Assembly: GCF_018137985.1 (NCBI RefSeq)
Contig: NZ_CP073084.1
Span: 62,001-126,000, forward strand
Source: Streptococcus oriscaviae
GTDB taxonomy: Bacteria > Bacillota > Bacilli > Lactobacillales > Streptococcaceae
Reading direction: 5' to 3'
DNA: 64,000 bases
The position numbers and the translations under genes are program-made. This document shows, piece after piece, positions 9,551 to 18,819 of the stretch; position 1 is the stretch's first letter, and each line of letters begins with the position of its first letter. The notes under the pieces were generated by a model. It was not told where the DNA came from. It made no database searches and saw nothing but the letters and a program-made list of their open reading frames with translations.

Positions 9551-10945
9551 ATGCAAAGCCAACCGAAGGTTTCGATTATTTGTACCGTATATAACAAGGA
9601 ACGATGGCTGGAACGAGTAATCGAAAGTTTTTTGATGCAGGAAACAAACTTTCCTTTTGAAATTTTGTTGGTTGATGATGCTTCTAGCGACCAGTCGCCA
9701 GCTATCATCGAACGATTTGCAAAAGATTATCCCGACTTGATTCGCCCTTTTTACCATACGAGCAATCAAGGAATTGCGAAAACCTGGGTATCCATCTGTA
9801 AAGAGGCTAAGGGTGAGTACATAGCTCGTTGCGATGGGGATGACTTTTGGCTCGATTCCCTAAAGCTCCAAAAACAGGTTGATCTGTTGGAGAAAAATCC
9901 AGACTCTAAATGGTCCAATACAGACTTTGACATTTATGATGAAAACAGTAACTTTGTGTCAGCTGCCGGTTTTGAAACAGGAACGATTCCGCTAGCAGAT
10001 GACTTTGAAAAAATGCTTACAACCAGAGGTTTCACCATGGCATCAACTTGGCTGGTCGAGCGCCAGTTGATGCTTGCTGTCAACGAAGAGCTGGATTTAG
10101 CAACTTCCGATGATACCTTTAATCTTCAACTGGATTTATTTAAGAGAACGCGACTATCCTATCTTCCTCAGGCGACCGTCGCCTACACGGTTAATCGCGG
10201 ATCAGATTCCAGACCTAAGGAGTTCTGCCAGATAGAACGCCGGTTCAATAATCTTTTGCAAACCCAAAAAGATTATCTGGAGAAGTATCCAGATAGTGAT
10301 AGCAGAAAAATGCTAGACATTCTGCTAGAGAGAAACAATCGCTACGAGTTGGAGCTGACTAAACGGGAATTAAGTCTGGGCAGTCTTTCCGGGGAGAAAG
10401 TAAAAATTTATTTTTCAGTGGCAGGTTCTGGTTTTTCAGAGGACAATATCCTTGAATTTCCTTTGAAACAGGAGGATCAATTTTCTTTTCAGCTGCCAGA
10501 AGGCTGTGACCTTTTTCGGGTTGATTTGTCTGAAAAACCATCCTATTATGCTCATTTTTCATTGGTATCTCAGGTGGCACAGACAGAAGTAGAGGCGCTT
10601 GCCTCAACAGGATTTTACTACCAATCCTCCCTTTTGTTTCCAAACCCAGATCCACAGTTGATTTTTCCAGTAATTGCAGAATTTGGCAGGGAGTTTGTTC
10701 TCAGTTACCAGTTATACAATTTTGGGAATGAAACAGCGCAGGACTATGTTTCTACGGTTTTAGCCAACCACCTCCAGCAAGCTCGTCAAAAAATATACGA
10801 ATTGGAAAGCTACCAAAGAGAGTACCATCGTCTTAAAGAAGTAGAAGAACAGTTTGTTCGCTTAACTCACCAGTACAATAGTGTCATTCATTCCCGACGG
10901 TGGACCATTCCAACCAAAATTATTCAATTCTTTAGGAGAAAATAA
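9551..10945 (+). CDS. rgpE: GT2 glycosyltransferase (RgpE type)
   Basis: Family 2 glycosyltransferase of 464 residues. The catalytic domain fills about residues 1-260, with DDASSD near 42-47 and the metal-binding DGDD near 95-98. The second half (about 270-460) is a less conserved extension ending in a coiled-coil-like, basic tail. In Streptococcus mutans RgpE adds the side-chain glucose; GacF occupies the same slot in group A streptococci. The acceptor and sugar here cannot be read from sequence. Its stop overlaps the rgpF ATG by one base. Confidence 0.85.
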   Translation: MQSQPKVSIICTVYNKERWLERVIESFLMQETNFPFEILLVDDASSDQSPAIIERFAKDYPDLIRPFYHTSNQGIAKTWVSICKEAKGEYIARCDGDDFWLDSLKLQKQVDLLEKNPDSKWSNTDFDIYDENSNFVSAAGFETGTIPLADDFEKMLTTRGFTMASTWLVERQLMLAVNEELDLATSDDTFNLQLDLFKRTRLSYLPQATVAYTVNRGSDSRPKEFCQIERRFNNLLQTQKDYLEKYPDSDSRKMLDILLERNNRYELELTKRELSLGSLSGEKVKIYFSVAGSGFSEDNILEFPLKQEDQFSFQLPEGCDLFRVDLSEKPSYYAHFSLVSQVAQTEVEALASTGFYYQSSLLFPNPDPQLIFPVIAEFGREFVLSYQLYNFGNETAQDYVSTVLANHLQQARQKIYELESYQREYHRLKEVEEQFVRLTHQYNSVIHSRRWTIPTKIIQFFRRK

Positions 10946-12702
10946 TGAAGCGTCTGCTTTTATATGTTCATTTTAATAAATACAATCGGGTCAGCTCTCA
11001 TGTTCACTACCAGTTGAACCAGCTACGACCGCTATTTTCAAAGATTGTTTTCATCAGCAATAGCAGTTTGTCAGAGGAAGACCAAGCGACGCTTCGTGCC
11101 CACCAAATGGTGGATTGTATTGTGGAAAGAGAGAACATTGGTTTCGATTTTGCTGCCTGGAGAGATGGGATGCTCTATCTGGGATTTGAAAAAGTACAGC
11201 AATATGATTCTGTAACACTGATGAATGACACTTGCTTTGGTCCCTTGTGGAATATGGTTCCCCTCTACGAAGAATTTGAACAAGATCCGACTGTTGATTT
11301 TTGGGGTATGACAAATTTCAGAGCCAATAAGCAATTTAAGGAACACATTCAGAGCTATTTTCTTTCTTTTTCACAAAAAGTTGTTCAGTCAGAGGCGTTT
11401 CAACATTTTTGGATGGGAATAAAAAATTTTACAGCTGTTCAGGATGTTATTGACAACTACGAAACTCAAGTGACGACGAATCTGTTGGATGCAGGCTTTA
11501 GGTACAGATCTGTATTTGACACTGTTGAGGAAGATACAACAGGAATGCTTCATCCGGATTTTTCATACTACAATCCGACAGCGATTCTCAAGCACAAGGT
11601 ACCTTTTATTAAGGTTAAAACCATTGATGCTAACCAACACATTACGCCCTATCTTTTGCAAGAAATCGAAAGAACAACAACCTATCCTGTTGAATTGATT
11701 GTATCGCACATGTCCAAGGTCAACTTCCCGGATGACAAGTACCTTTTAGCAAGAAAGTATTTAAAACCTGCTGGAGAAGGAAAGCCGCTTAATGGAACAG
11801 TTGCTGTTCATCTCCATGTCTTTTACGTTGACCTGCTAGAAGAATTTTTAACCGCTTTTAAAGAGTTTGGATTCAGCTATGACCTATTCATAACAACGGA
11901 CATTGAAGAAAAGATGAATGAGATTGAAGCTGTATTGGCAGCCAATCAGGTTCAGGGCACCATTTTTGTGACAGGTAATATCGGTCGCGATGTTCTTCCT
12001 ATGTTGAAGTTGAAGGAGCAATTAAGCCATTATGACTTTATTGGTCACTTTCATACAAAAAAATCTAAGGAAGCTGATTTTTGGGCTGGAGAATCCTGGC
12101 GTCAAGAGCTGATAGAGATGCTTGTGAAACCTGCTAATTATATTCTATCCCATCTGGAAGAACAGGAAGATGTGGGAATTGTTATTGCCGACATACCGAC
12201 TTTTTTCCGTTATAATAAAATAGTAGACGCCTATAATGAACATAGAATTGCGCCTGCTATGAATGACTTATGGCAAGCGATGGGGCTATCTAAAGAAATT
12301 GATTTTAATCAGTTTCATACCTTTGTTATGTCTTATGGAACCTATGTATGGTTTAAGTATGATGCCTTAGCACCTCTGTTTGAACTTCATCTGACTGACA
12401 AAGACGTTCCAGCAGAACCCTTGCCGCAGAATTCCATTCTTCATGCGATTGAGCGGTTGCTGATTTACATTGCCTGGGATAGAAACTATGATTTTAGAAT
12501 AGCCATGAATCCGACTGTTCTGACACCGTTTGTTGATAATAAATTACTCAATTTAAGAGGAGATGCTCTTCCACATACCTATGTAAATTTTGATCACATG
12601 GGCGGTATTAAGGGGGCGATAAAATACATCTTTGTCGGCCCTGCAAGAGCAGTCAAATACATTGTCAAACGCTGTTTACAAAAATGGAAGCAGCAGTCGT
12701 AA
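10945..12702 (+). CDS. rgpF: Rhamnan synthesis protein RgpF
   Basis: RgpF/GacG family rhamnosyltransferase of 585 residues that extends the polyrhamnose backbone. The N-terminus (YVHFNKYNRVSSHVHYQL) and the downstream ENIGFDFAAWRDG motif are characteristic of the RgpF Pfam family. A second related half (from about residue 290: VAVHLHVFYVDLL, then GNIGRDVLPML) suggests two glycosyltransferase modules. The gene is the last of the contiguous rgpA-F block; a 94-bp gap then separates the side-chain module. Confidence 0.93.
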   Translation: MKRLLLYVHFNKYNRVSSHVHYQLNQLRPLFSKIVFISNSSLSEEDQATLRAHQMVDCIVERENIGFDFAAWRDGMLYLGFEKVQQYDSVTLMNDTCFGPLWNMVPLYEEFEQDPTVDFWGMTNFRANKQFKEHIQSYFLSFSQKVVQSEAFQHFWMGIKNFTAVQDVIDNYETQVTTNLLDAGFRYRSVFDTVEEDTTGMLHPDFSYYNPTAILKHKVPFIKVKTIDANQHITPYLLQEIERTTTYPVELIVSHMSKVNFPDDKYLLARKYLKPAGEGKPLNGTVAVHLHVFYVDLLEEFLTAFKEFGFSYDLFITTDIEEKMNEIEAVLAANQVQGTIFVTGNIGRDVLPMLKLKEQLSHYDFIGHFHTKKSKEADFWAGESWRQELIEMLVKPANYILSHLEEQEDVGIVIADIPTFFRYNKIVDAYNEHRIAPAMNDLWQAMGLSKEIDFNQFHTFVMSYGTYVWFKYDALAPLFELHLTDKDVPAEPLPQNSILHAIERLLIYIAWDRNYDFRIAMNPTVLTPFVDNKLLNLRGDALPHTYVNFDHMGGIKGAIKYIFVGPARAVKYIVKRCLQKWKQQS

Positions 12703-12724
12703 TTTTTGAAATTACTAGGCGCTG

Positions 12725-12796
12725 TTGACAAGTCGGGGCCCGAGTTGAAGAATGATTTGGGTTATGAAATACGAATTGCTAAATGAGGAGATTGCA
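12725..12796 (+). other. Gap between backbone and side-chain genes with weak promoter-like boxes
   Basis: TTGACA at 12725-12730 is followed 17 bases later by AAGAAT, a weak -10. GAGGAG at 12785-12790 sits six bases before a TTG codon at 12797 and decides the start of the next gene. Confidence 0.35.
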
Positions 12797-13579
12797 TTGA
12801 AAGAAAAACATACAGTTGTTATATGTGCTTATGGAGAGAGTTCCTTTTTAGAAGAGTGCATCCAGTCTATTCTCAATCAAACAGTTGAGTCAACCGTAGC
12901 CTGCTACACCTCAACGCCCAATCAACTGATTGAGGGGCTGTGTGAAAAATACCATCTGCCCATGTATACTAAAAAGGGCGGTGGTATCGGAAAAGACTGG
13001 AACAATGCCTTATCGTTTGTTGAAACACCCTATGTAACCATTGCTCACCAAGACGACATCTATCTGCCAACCTTTGTTGAAAAGACGATGGCGGCTTTTG
13101 AAAAATATCCAGACTCAACCATTGTCTATTCAGATTATGCAGAATACCGCGATGGTCAGGAAGATGCTCGGTCTACCAACTTAAAAATCAAGCGTTTAAT
13201 GTTGAACACCTTGAATCTCTTTCCTACATCTGCTTTTTGGCGCAATCGGGTTTTGGCTTTTGGCAATGCGATTTCGTGTCCTGCCGTTAGTTACAACTTA
13301 TCAAAACTAAAGGGGTTTCAATTCAAAGAGCATTTCCGAACAAATCTGGACTGGTATGCTTGGTATGACATCAGTAGCCATTACTCAGGTCGTTTTACCT
13401 TTATCAAAGAAGTACTGATGTATCACCGCATTCATGGAGAGTCTGAAACATCAGCAACCATAACAGAAAATGTTCGTAGCAAGGAAGATTTAGACATCTA
13501 CAAACTCTTTTGGCCGAATTTCATTGCCAATGCCTTGATGCGTTTTTACGAGAAAAGTCAACAATCGAATTTTAAATAG
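12797..13579 (+). CDS. GT2 glycosyltransferase, additional side-chain candidate
   Basis: Family 2 glycosyltransferase of about 260 residues. I use the TTG at 12797 because GAGGAG lies six bases upstream and because the protein then begins at the canonical first beta strand (MKEKHTVVICAYGE); ATG codons at 12752 and 12764 lack a binding site. IAHQDDIYLPTF is the DxD region. The gene sits between rgpF and the gacI-like gene, where the classical group A cluster has no equivalent. It is a candidate for a serotype- or species-specific decoration. Donor and acceptor are unknown. Confidence 0.75.
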   Translation: MKEKHTVVICAYGESSFLEECIQSILNQTVESTVACYTSTPNQLIEGLCEKYHLPMYTKKGGGIGKDWNNALSFVETPYVTIAHQDDIYLPTFVEKTMAAFEKYPDSTIVYSDYAEYRDGQEDARSTNLKIKRLMLNTLNLFPTSAFWRNRVLAFGNAISCPAVSYNLSKLKGFQFKEHFRTNLDWYAWYDISSHYSGRFTFIKEVLMYHRIHGESETSATITENVRSKEDLDIYKLFWPNFIANALMRFYEKSQQSNFK

Positions 13580-13584
13580 AGAAT

Positions 13585-14286
13585 ATGAAAAAAATGAAGA
13601 ATAAAACACTGATTATCATACCTGCTTACAATGAGGAAGAATCAATCGAAAAAGTAGTTGATAACCTCATTCTTAACTACCCAAACTATGATTATGTCAT
13701 CATAAACGATGGCTCAAAAGACAGCACCTCCGAAATCTGTCACCGTCGTGGTTACAATATCATTGATTTGCCAGAAAATCTTGGGCTATCAGGAGCCGTT
13801 CAGACAGGATTCAAATATGCTCTAAAATACGGCTACGACAAGGCTGTTCAATTTGATGGAGATGGACAGCATTTGCCTGAGTATATTGCTGATTTGGTAA
13901 AAGGAATTGATGAAGGGAATGATTGTGTGATTGGCTCGCGCTTTGTGACAGAAAAACGTCCCAATTCCCTGCGGATGTTGGGGAACACCCTGATTAGTTT
14001 TCTGATTAAATTGACAACTGGACAAAACATCATGGATCCAACTTCAGGCATGAGAATGTTTAATAGAAAACTGATTGAAATTTTTGCCACCAACATCAAC
14101 TACACACCGGAACCCGACACGATTTCCTACCTTATTCGTCAGGGGTTGAAGGTGAAAGAAGTACAGGTGAAAATGTTGGATAGAGAAGCAGGACAATCTT
14201 ACCTGACTCTTTCTCGTTCAGTGACTTATATGATTCACATGGTCGTTTCCATTATCGTGATTCAAAATTTTAGAAAGGGGAAGTAG
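13585..14286 (+). CDS. gacI: Polyprenyl-phosphate glycosyltransferase (GacI-like)
   Basis: Small GT2 enzyme of 233 residues resembling dolichyl-phosphate mannose synthases. It has NDGSKD near 41-46, DGDGQH near 91-96, and a hydrophobic C-terminus. In group A streptococci GacI makes GlcNAc-phosphate-undecaprenol, the side-chain donor, and needs GacJ for full activity. The neighbouring DUF2304 protein, flippase and large membrane transferase reproduce the gacI-J-K-L order. The sugar transferred here is not established. The weak binding site before 13585 suggests coupling to the gene before it. Confidence 0.8.
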   Translation: MKKMKNKTLIIIPAYNEEESIEKVVDNLILNYPNYDYVIINDGSKDSTSEICHRRGYNIIDLPENLGLSGAVQTGFKYALKYGYDKAVQFDGDGQHLPEYIADLVKGIDEGNDCVIGSRFVTEKRPNSLRMLGNTLISFLIKLTTGQNIMDPTSGMRMFNRKLIEIFATNINYTPEPDTISYLIRQGLKVKEVQVKMLDREAGQSYLTLSRSVTYMIHMVVSIIVIQNFRKGK

Positions 14287-14287
14287 T

Positions 14288-14632
14288 ATGACACTTGGTT
14301 TGCAGCTTATTTTGGTACTTGTTGCTATTTCAACTAGCTTTGTGATTCTGCGCAGTATTAGAAAGTCTAATCTTCAGATTGAAGAAAGTTTCTTTTGGCT
14401 CTTGTTTGCCTTGCTACTATTTCTTTTTTCTCTCTTTCCTTGGGTCGTTATCTATTTTGCAGAATTGATTGGTTTTCAATCGCCAGCCAACTTTGTTTTC
14501 TTGTTCATTATTTTCTTGTTGATTGTCAATCAGTACCGTTTGACCAAGAAGGTCTCTAAAAATGAAATTAAATTGAGAAGTTTGATTCAGCACATTGCCT
14601 TGTCAGAACAAGAGAGAGAGCGCGACAAATGA
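14288..14632 (+). CDS. gacJ: GacJ-like small membrane protein (DUF2304)
   Basis: Membrane protein of 114 residues with three hydrophobic segments (about 4-20, 35-55, 67-85) and a charged cytoplasmic tail, the DUF2304 pattern. GacJ forms a complex with GacI and raises its activity. It starts two bases after the gacI-like stop and overlaps the next gene by four bases, consistent with one translation unit. Confidence 0.78.
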   Translation: MTLGLQLILVLVAISTSFVILRSIRKSNLQIEESFFWLLFALLLFLFSLFPWVVIYFAELIGFQSPANFVFLFIIFLLIVNQYRLTKKVSKNEIKLRSLIQHIALSEQERERDK

Positions 14633-15876
14633 TGAAAACCTCAAATGCCAGACAAAATTTTTTGTGGAACTTGTTGGGAAGTCTTTCCACGGCAGCCGTT
14701 TCCGTTTTGTTACTAATGGTTGTATCGCGTTTGCTATCCCGTAATGAGGCAGATGTCTTTGCCTTTTCCTATTCGCTGGGCCATCTCTTGCTGGTTATTG
14801 GATGGTTTCAAATGCGCAATTATCAGGCGACAGATATTAAGGAGAAGTACAGTTTCCCAGACTACTTTCAGTCAAGACTCCTAACCTGTGGACTGATGAT
14901 TGTGGCGGCAGTTATCTACCTTGTTTGGCAGCAATTCGATGCCTATAAAGCGACCATTATTCTCCTTGTGGCTCTTTATCGGATGACAGATGCCTTTTCA
15001 GATGTTTTCCAGGGGTTTTTTCAGCAAAAAGAACGCTTGGATTTGGCAGGGAAATCCCTCTTTTTCCGCAATATCTTGGTTTTTCTGGTCTTTACGGGAA
15101 CCCTGATTCTAACGAATAACTTAACAGTTGCACTTGTTCTTGTTTGTTTGGTATCTTCTATCTTCATTGTTTTCTACGATATCCGCTATTCCTTTCAGAT
15201 GGAAAGATGGATGCATCCTTCAGATAAAAAAGGCAGCCCCTTCTCGTCTGCCCTTGTTCTGTTGAAAGAAGTGTTTCCGTTTTTTATCAATGGTTTTCTT
15301 TTGAACTATATTTACAATAGTCCCAAATACGCCTTGGATAGCCAATTAGAACTCGGAAAAGTAGCAGAAGGGGTACAGACAGATTTTAACATTTTGTTTA
15401 TGCCGGCCTTCGTTATGAATCTACTGATGCTCTTTTTCAGGCCCATGATCACCCAGATGGCTATTTACTATTTCAATGATGAGCAGGAAAAGTTTAAGAG
15501 ATTACAGTACAAGATTCTTCTCTTTTTGGCGGGTGCTAGTTTGGTTGTCTTAGTAGGAGCATGGCTGTTAGGAATCCCTGTTTTAAATCTCTTATATGGT
15601 GTAAAATTAGATCATTATCAGTCTGTCCTAATGCTACTCATGTTGGGAGGAGTGCTAAGTAGTTTTGCGACAGCATTTGATAATATTTTGACAGTACTAA
15701 GAAAGCAAAATCTTTTGCTAGTTTCTTATATTCTGGCATTTACCTGCTCTCTACTAGTTACGAGCCCTCTTGTTTCCCATTATGCTATTTTCGGTGCTGG
15801 CTTAGCCTATGTAGTGACCATGGCTATATGGCTAATTAGCTCCCTAGCACTTTATCTTTATACGAAAAGGAAATGA
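14629..15876 (+). CDS. gacK: Polysaccharide flippase (GacK-like)
   Basis: Multispanning protein of 415 residues, mostly hydrophobic with about 12 predicted membrane segments, resembling the Wzx/MATE-like polysaccharide exporters. GacK is thought to flip the polyprenyl-phosphate-linked side-chain sugar to the outside. Position between the DUF2304 gene and the large membrane transferase matches gacK. It overlaps its upstream neighbour and abuts the downstream one. Confidence 0.78.
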   Translation: MMKTSNARQNFLWNLLGSLSTAAVSVLLLMVVSRLLSRNEADVFAFSYSLGHLLLVIGWFQMRNYQATDIKEKYSFPDYFQSRLLTCGLMIVAAVIYLVWQQFDAYKATIILLVALYRMTDAFSDVFQGFFQQKERLDLAGKSLFFRNILVFLVFTGTLILTNNLTVALVLVCLVSSIFIVFYDIRYSFQMERWMHPSDKKGSPFSSALVLLKEVFPFFINGFLLNYIYNSPKYALDSQLELGKVAEGVQTDFNILFMPAFVMNLLMLFFRPMITQMAIYYFNDEQEKFKRLQYKILLFLAGASLVVLVGAWLLGIPVLNLLYGVKLDHYQSVLMLLMLGGVLSSFATAFDNILTVLRKQNLLLVSYILAFTCSLLVTSPLVSHYAIFGAGLAYVVTMAIWLISSLALYLYTKRK

Positions 15877-15877
15877 T

Positions 15878-17371
15878 ATGCAAATCGTCCAATTAGTTTT
15901 CAACAAGATAAGAAATCAGTATTTTTCCTATGCTCTGTTTACTTTTGTATTTATTTTGATGTATACGGTCTACGCCCAGAGCATGCCATGGAAAATATTG
16001 CTTGTTCTCTTTACGGTAGGGGTCGTCTTATTGACCTTCAAGCCCAAAAAGCTGGAATACGCAACGGCACTGATTATTATCGTAACAGGAGTTATGTCGG
16101 CTTATCTGAGTCCCAATAACGATATCCCTGACGAGCCCGTTCATTACCAAAGAAGTCTGTTTCTCTCAGAAGGAGATATGAACTTGTCCAATGACAAGAA
16201 CCAGCTACTTGAGTCAGAAGATTACGATAAGATCGACAAGGAATTTCGTGTTCCCTTGATGATTAGTCAGTTAGTTGGAATAGAACCAAGTGAAAAAGAA
16301 ATCCCCAATGAGCGTCTGACAGTGACAAATGCCTATTACATTTTTGGCTATCTACCACAGGCTATTGGATTAAAAATCGGGAATAGCTTAGACATCAGCG
16401 TCATATTGAGCTATTTTCTAGGTAGAGTTTTTAATGTATTCGTTTATGCGCTTTTAGTCTTTTTTGCTATCCGATTTGCTGGAAAAATGGGACAAGTAAT
16501 AGCAGTGGCCAGCTTAATCCCGATGAATGTCTATCTGGCAGGCTCTTATAATCAAGATGCCTTCAGTTTAGGGGTTATTCTGTTGTTACTGGGTCTGTTT
16601 TGTCATTTTTATCAGACAGAAAAGAAGATTGGTCTAGGGAAAGTTCTATTATTTATAGTCCTATCTGCCCTTCTTATCACACTGAAACTCCCCTTTCTCT
16701 TGCTCTTAGGATTGCTAATCTTTGTTCCAAATGAGAAGTTTGATAGTGGGCCAGTTCCTATCTGGCTTATTAAAGGCTTAGCTATCTTGTTTGTGGCCCT
16801 GTTAGCTGTATTTTGGATGCGAACCTATTCGCAAATCATCAATGTGAACTTTAACGACGTTGAGTTTTTGAAAGACGTTAATCCAAAGGAACAGCTGCTA
16901 TCCATCCTCTCCCAGCCAGTGGTGTATGGAAAGGTTCTCGTCGGAGAAACCCTTATGCGTGTCCTCAATCCAGCTAATATTCATCTATATGGCTGGCTAG
17001 CTTACGGCCCGACCTTCCTCATCAGCTACACCCTTCTTTTCTTCTTCTTGGTTATAATGAATAATGCCAATAAGATACGCTTCAACATCTTTGGTAGGCT
17101 CTCTCTGCTTCTGATAGGTCTGGCTCTCACGATGGGGATTGTTCTTGCGATGTATCTGTCTTGGACCCCGGTCGGTTCACAAACAGTTCTGGGAATACAA
17201 GATCGCTATGTCTTAGGGATTATTCCACTCTTTCTAATTTTTCTGACAGCGAATACGAAGTTTTTTGAAAAATTTCAAGATTTTCTTTCTGAGGAATTGG
17301 TATTAAATATTTCAATTTGTTTTATCTATACCATGTTACTCAGCACAGTCTTCACCTATTATAATTTCTAA
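15878..17371 (+). CDS. gacL: Membrane glycosyltransferase (GacL-like, GT-C fold)
   Basis: Protein of 497 residues with roughly 11-12 membrane segments and a large first extracytoplasmic loop containing acidic residues (NNDIPDEPVHYQRS near 88-101). This layout is typical of GT-C glycosyltransferases that use polyprenyl-phosphate sugars. GacL transfers the side-chain GlcNAc onto the rhamnan outside the membrane. It is the last gene of the cluster and is followed by a strong terminator. Confidence 0.75.
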   Translation: MQIVQLVFNKIRNQYFSYALFTFVFILMYTVYAQSMPWKILLVLFTVGVVLLTFKPKKLEYATALIIIVTGVMSAYLSPNNDIPDEPVHYQRSLFLSEGDMNLSNDKNQLLESEDYDKIDKEFRVPLMISQLVGIEPSEKEIPNERLTVTNAYYIFGYLPQAIGLKIGNSLDISVILSYFLGRVFNVFVYALLVFFAIRFAGKMGQVIAVASLIPMNVYLAGSYNQDAFSLGVILLLLGLFCHFYQTEKKIGLGKVLLFIVLSALLITLKLPFLLLLGLLIFVPNEKFDSGPVPIWLIKGLAILFVALLAVFWMRTYSQIINVNFNDVEFLKDVNPKEQLLSILSQPVVYGKVLVGETLMRVLNPANIHLYGWLAYGPTFLISYTLLFFFLVIMNNANKIRFNIFGRLSLLLIGLALTMGIVLAMYLSWTPVGSQTVLGIQDRYVLGIIPLFLIFLTANTKFFEKFQDFLSEELVLNISICFIYTMLLSTVFTYYNF

Positions 17372-17397
17372 ATCAGTCACACAATCTACAAAATAGA

Positions 17398-17445
17398 ACG
17401 GCTCAAAACCATGATGTTAACGATTCTGGTTTTGAGCCGTTTTTG
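17398..17445 (+). terminator. Strong terminator closing the rhamnan cluster
   Basis: ACGGCTCAAAACC (17398-17410) pairs perfectly over 13 bases with GGTTTTGAGCCGT (17428-17440), followed by a T-run. Confidence 0.92.
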
Positions 17446-17570
17446 TGAATAAGGTTGGTAGCCAAGAAGAAGAGGCAACTGTCATCTGATTGAGATTTTC
17501 CTGTTATGAAAATGCAATAAAAGTTTCAAAACTTCATAAACTTTTCATAGGCTTTTTATGGGTTTTGTGC

Positions 17571-17576
17571 TAGAAT
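17571..17576 (+). promoter_or_regulatory. Candidate -10 box for ebsA
   Basis: TAGAAT at 17571-17576 is preceded by TGC (extended -10 pattern) and lies just before the AAGGAGG binding site of ebsA. The upstream -35 is poor. Confidence 0.45.
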
Positions 17577-17594
17577 AGATGAAGGAGGAATGAG

Positions 17595-18083
17595 ATGATT
17601 AAACTATTTGGTAAAATTCGATACCATTGGCAACCGGAGTTGTCATGGGCGATCATTTACTGGTCTTTAGCCATTACTCCCATTTTTATTGGTATGTCCC
17701 TTGTATATGAAAGGGCTCGTATTTCAAATACGATTTTTATTTTATTTTTCCTCTTTATCTTTTTATTTGGTATCGGTCTGCACCGCTATTTTGAGATTAA
17801 AGAGGATCACCTGCTGATTGCATCAGCCAATCCTTTTGTAACGAGGCGTTTGCCAATTGCCTCTATCAAAAAAATAGAGGTCACCTACCTCTACATTCGC
17901 ATTTGTGCCCCAGAATTTTCCAAGGGGAAAGTATTCTATATGCGTAAATGGCCAAAAAAATACTTTGTTAACGCTTTGGCCCTCAACCCCAACTTTAAAG
18001 GGGAGATTGAGCTGATTGACCACCTGATAAAACAAGATTATTTTGAAGAATACTACTCAGACAAAGCCAAATCAGTCCGCTAG
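17595..18083 (+). CDS. ebsA: EbsA family membrane protein
   Basis: Protein of 162 residues with two adjacent membrane segments (about 17-39 and 44-60), then a soluble PH-like domain. It resembles EbsA, a conserved lactic-acid-bacterium protein once linked to enterococcal surface properties; its biochemical role is unclear. AAGGAGG precedes the ATG. The 3' end overlaps the convergent ferredoxin gene by 12 bases. This ebsA-ferredoxin-LysM-cmk order is usual in streptococci. Confidence 0.75.
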   Translation: MIKLFGKIRYHWQPELSWAIIYWSLAITPIFIGMSLVYERARISNTIFILFFLFIFLFGIGLHRYFEIKEDHLLIASANPFVTRRLPIASIKKIEVTYLYIRICAPEFSKGKVFYMRKWPKKYFVNALALNPNFKGEIELIDHLIKQDYFEEYYSDKAKSVR

Positions 18084-18266
18084 GATAGCCTTGGTTGGGC
18101 AGGATTTAGCAGCCTTCAAAATGGACGGATCATCAGGGAAGTTAGCTTCCAGTCCAGGACGGTCTGCAAACAGAACAATGCCATTATCATCGTAATCAAA
18201 GATAGTGGAGTAGGTTTGGCAGAGTCCGCAGGCAATGCATTTTTCAGGGTCAAGTTTTATTTTCAT
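18072..18266 (-). CDS. fer: Small ferredoxin
   Basis: 64-residue ferredoxin with Cys10, Cys13, Cys16 (CIACGLC) and a fourth Cys at 56 followed by Pro. This is the ligand set for a single [4Fe-4S] cluster, unlike 2x[4Fe-4S] clostridial ferredoxins. It is an acidic cytoplasmic electron carrier; partners are not shown by the context. It converges on ebsA and overlaps its end. Confidence 0.9.
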   Translation of the reverse strand: MKIKLDPEKCIACGLCQTYSTIFDYDDNGIVLFADRPGLEANFPDDPSILKAAKSCPTKAILAD

Positions 18267-18315
18267 AGTGTTATTGTAATCGTATTTAAGAAAAAAGACA
18301 AGGAGAAAGCAACGG

Positions 18316-18810
18316 ATGACACAAGAACCATGGAATGAAGAAATCTATCAAGAAGCTGAAGAAAAATCTGAAACAGAAACTAGTCGGAAGAGCCGTAAGT
18401 TAAAAGGAGATATTCATACCCGTATATTTACAGTTTTAGCGGTCATTTTTCTTATTATTGTCTTGGTAATCACCATTATTGCGCTCTACTTATCTAATGG
18501 AGGCAGCACAACGAACTCTAGCCAAGAATTCCACAACCCATCTGCTAGTACGACAGAAGTTGTTGAAGGTTCCTCTGCTGCTGAGGCAACGACAGAAGTA
18601 AGCTCAGCGGATGAGACAACGACTAGCTCAAGTTTGACAGAGGCCACAGACGGTTCCACGCTGGTGGTTCAAGAAGGTGAGGGAGAAGCGTCTATTGCCG
18701 CTCGTGCTGGTATTTCTATTGCAGAATTGGAACGCTTGAATCCAGAAAAAATGACTGGTCCTGGTGGCACTTGGTGGGCAAATCCAGGTGATGTAGTACG
18801 AATTAGATAG
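18316..18810 (+). CDS. Membrane-anchored LysM protein
   Basis: Protein of 164 residues with a charged cytoplasmic N-terminus, one membrane segment (about 39-61), a Ser/Thr/Glu-rich linker and a C-terminal LysM domain (about 115-164, ending in WWANPGDVVRIR). LysM binds peptidoglycan N-acetylglucosamine, so it likely sits at the membrane-wall interface. Homologues are annotated as surface-associated proteins upstream of cmk in streptococci and enterococci. AAGGAG precedes the ATG, and cmk follows after nine bases. Confidence 0.8.
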   Translation: MTQEPWNEEIYQEAEEKSETETSRKSRKLKGDIHTRIFTVLAVIFLIIVLVITIIALYLSNGGSTTNSSQEFHNPSASTTEVVEGSSAAEATTEVSSADETTTSSSLTEATDGSTLVVQEGEGEASIAARAGISIAELERLNPEKMTGPGGTWWANPGDVVRIR

Positions 18811-18819
18811 AGAGGAATT

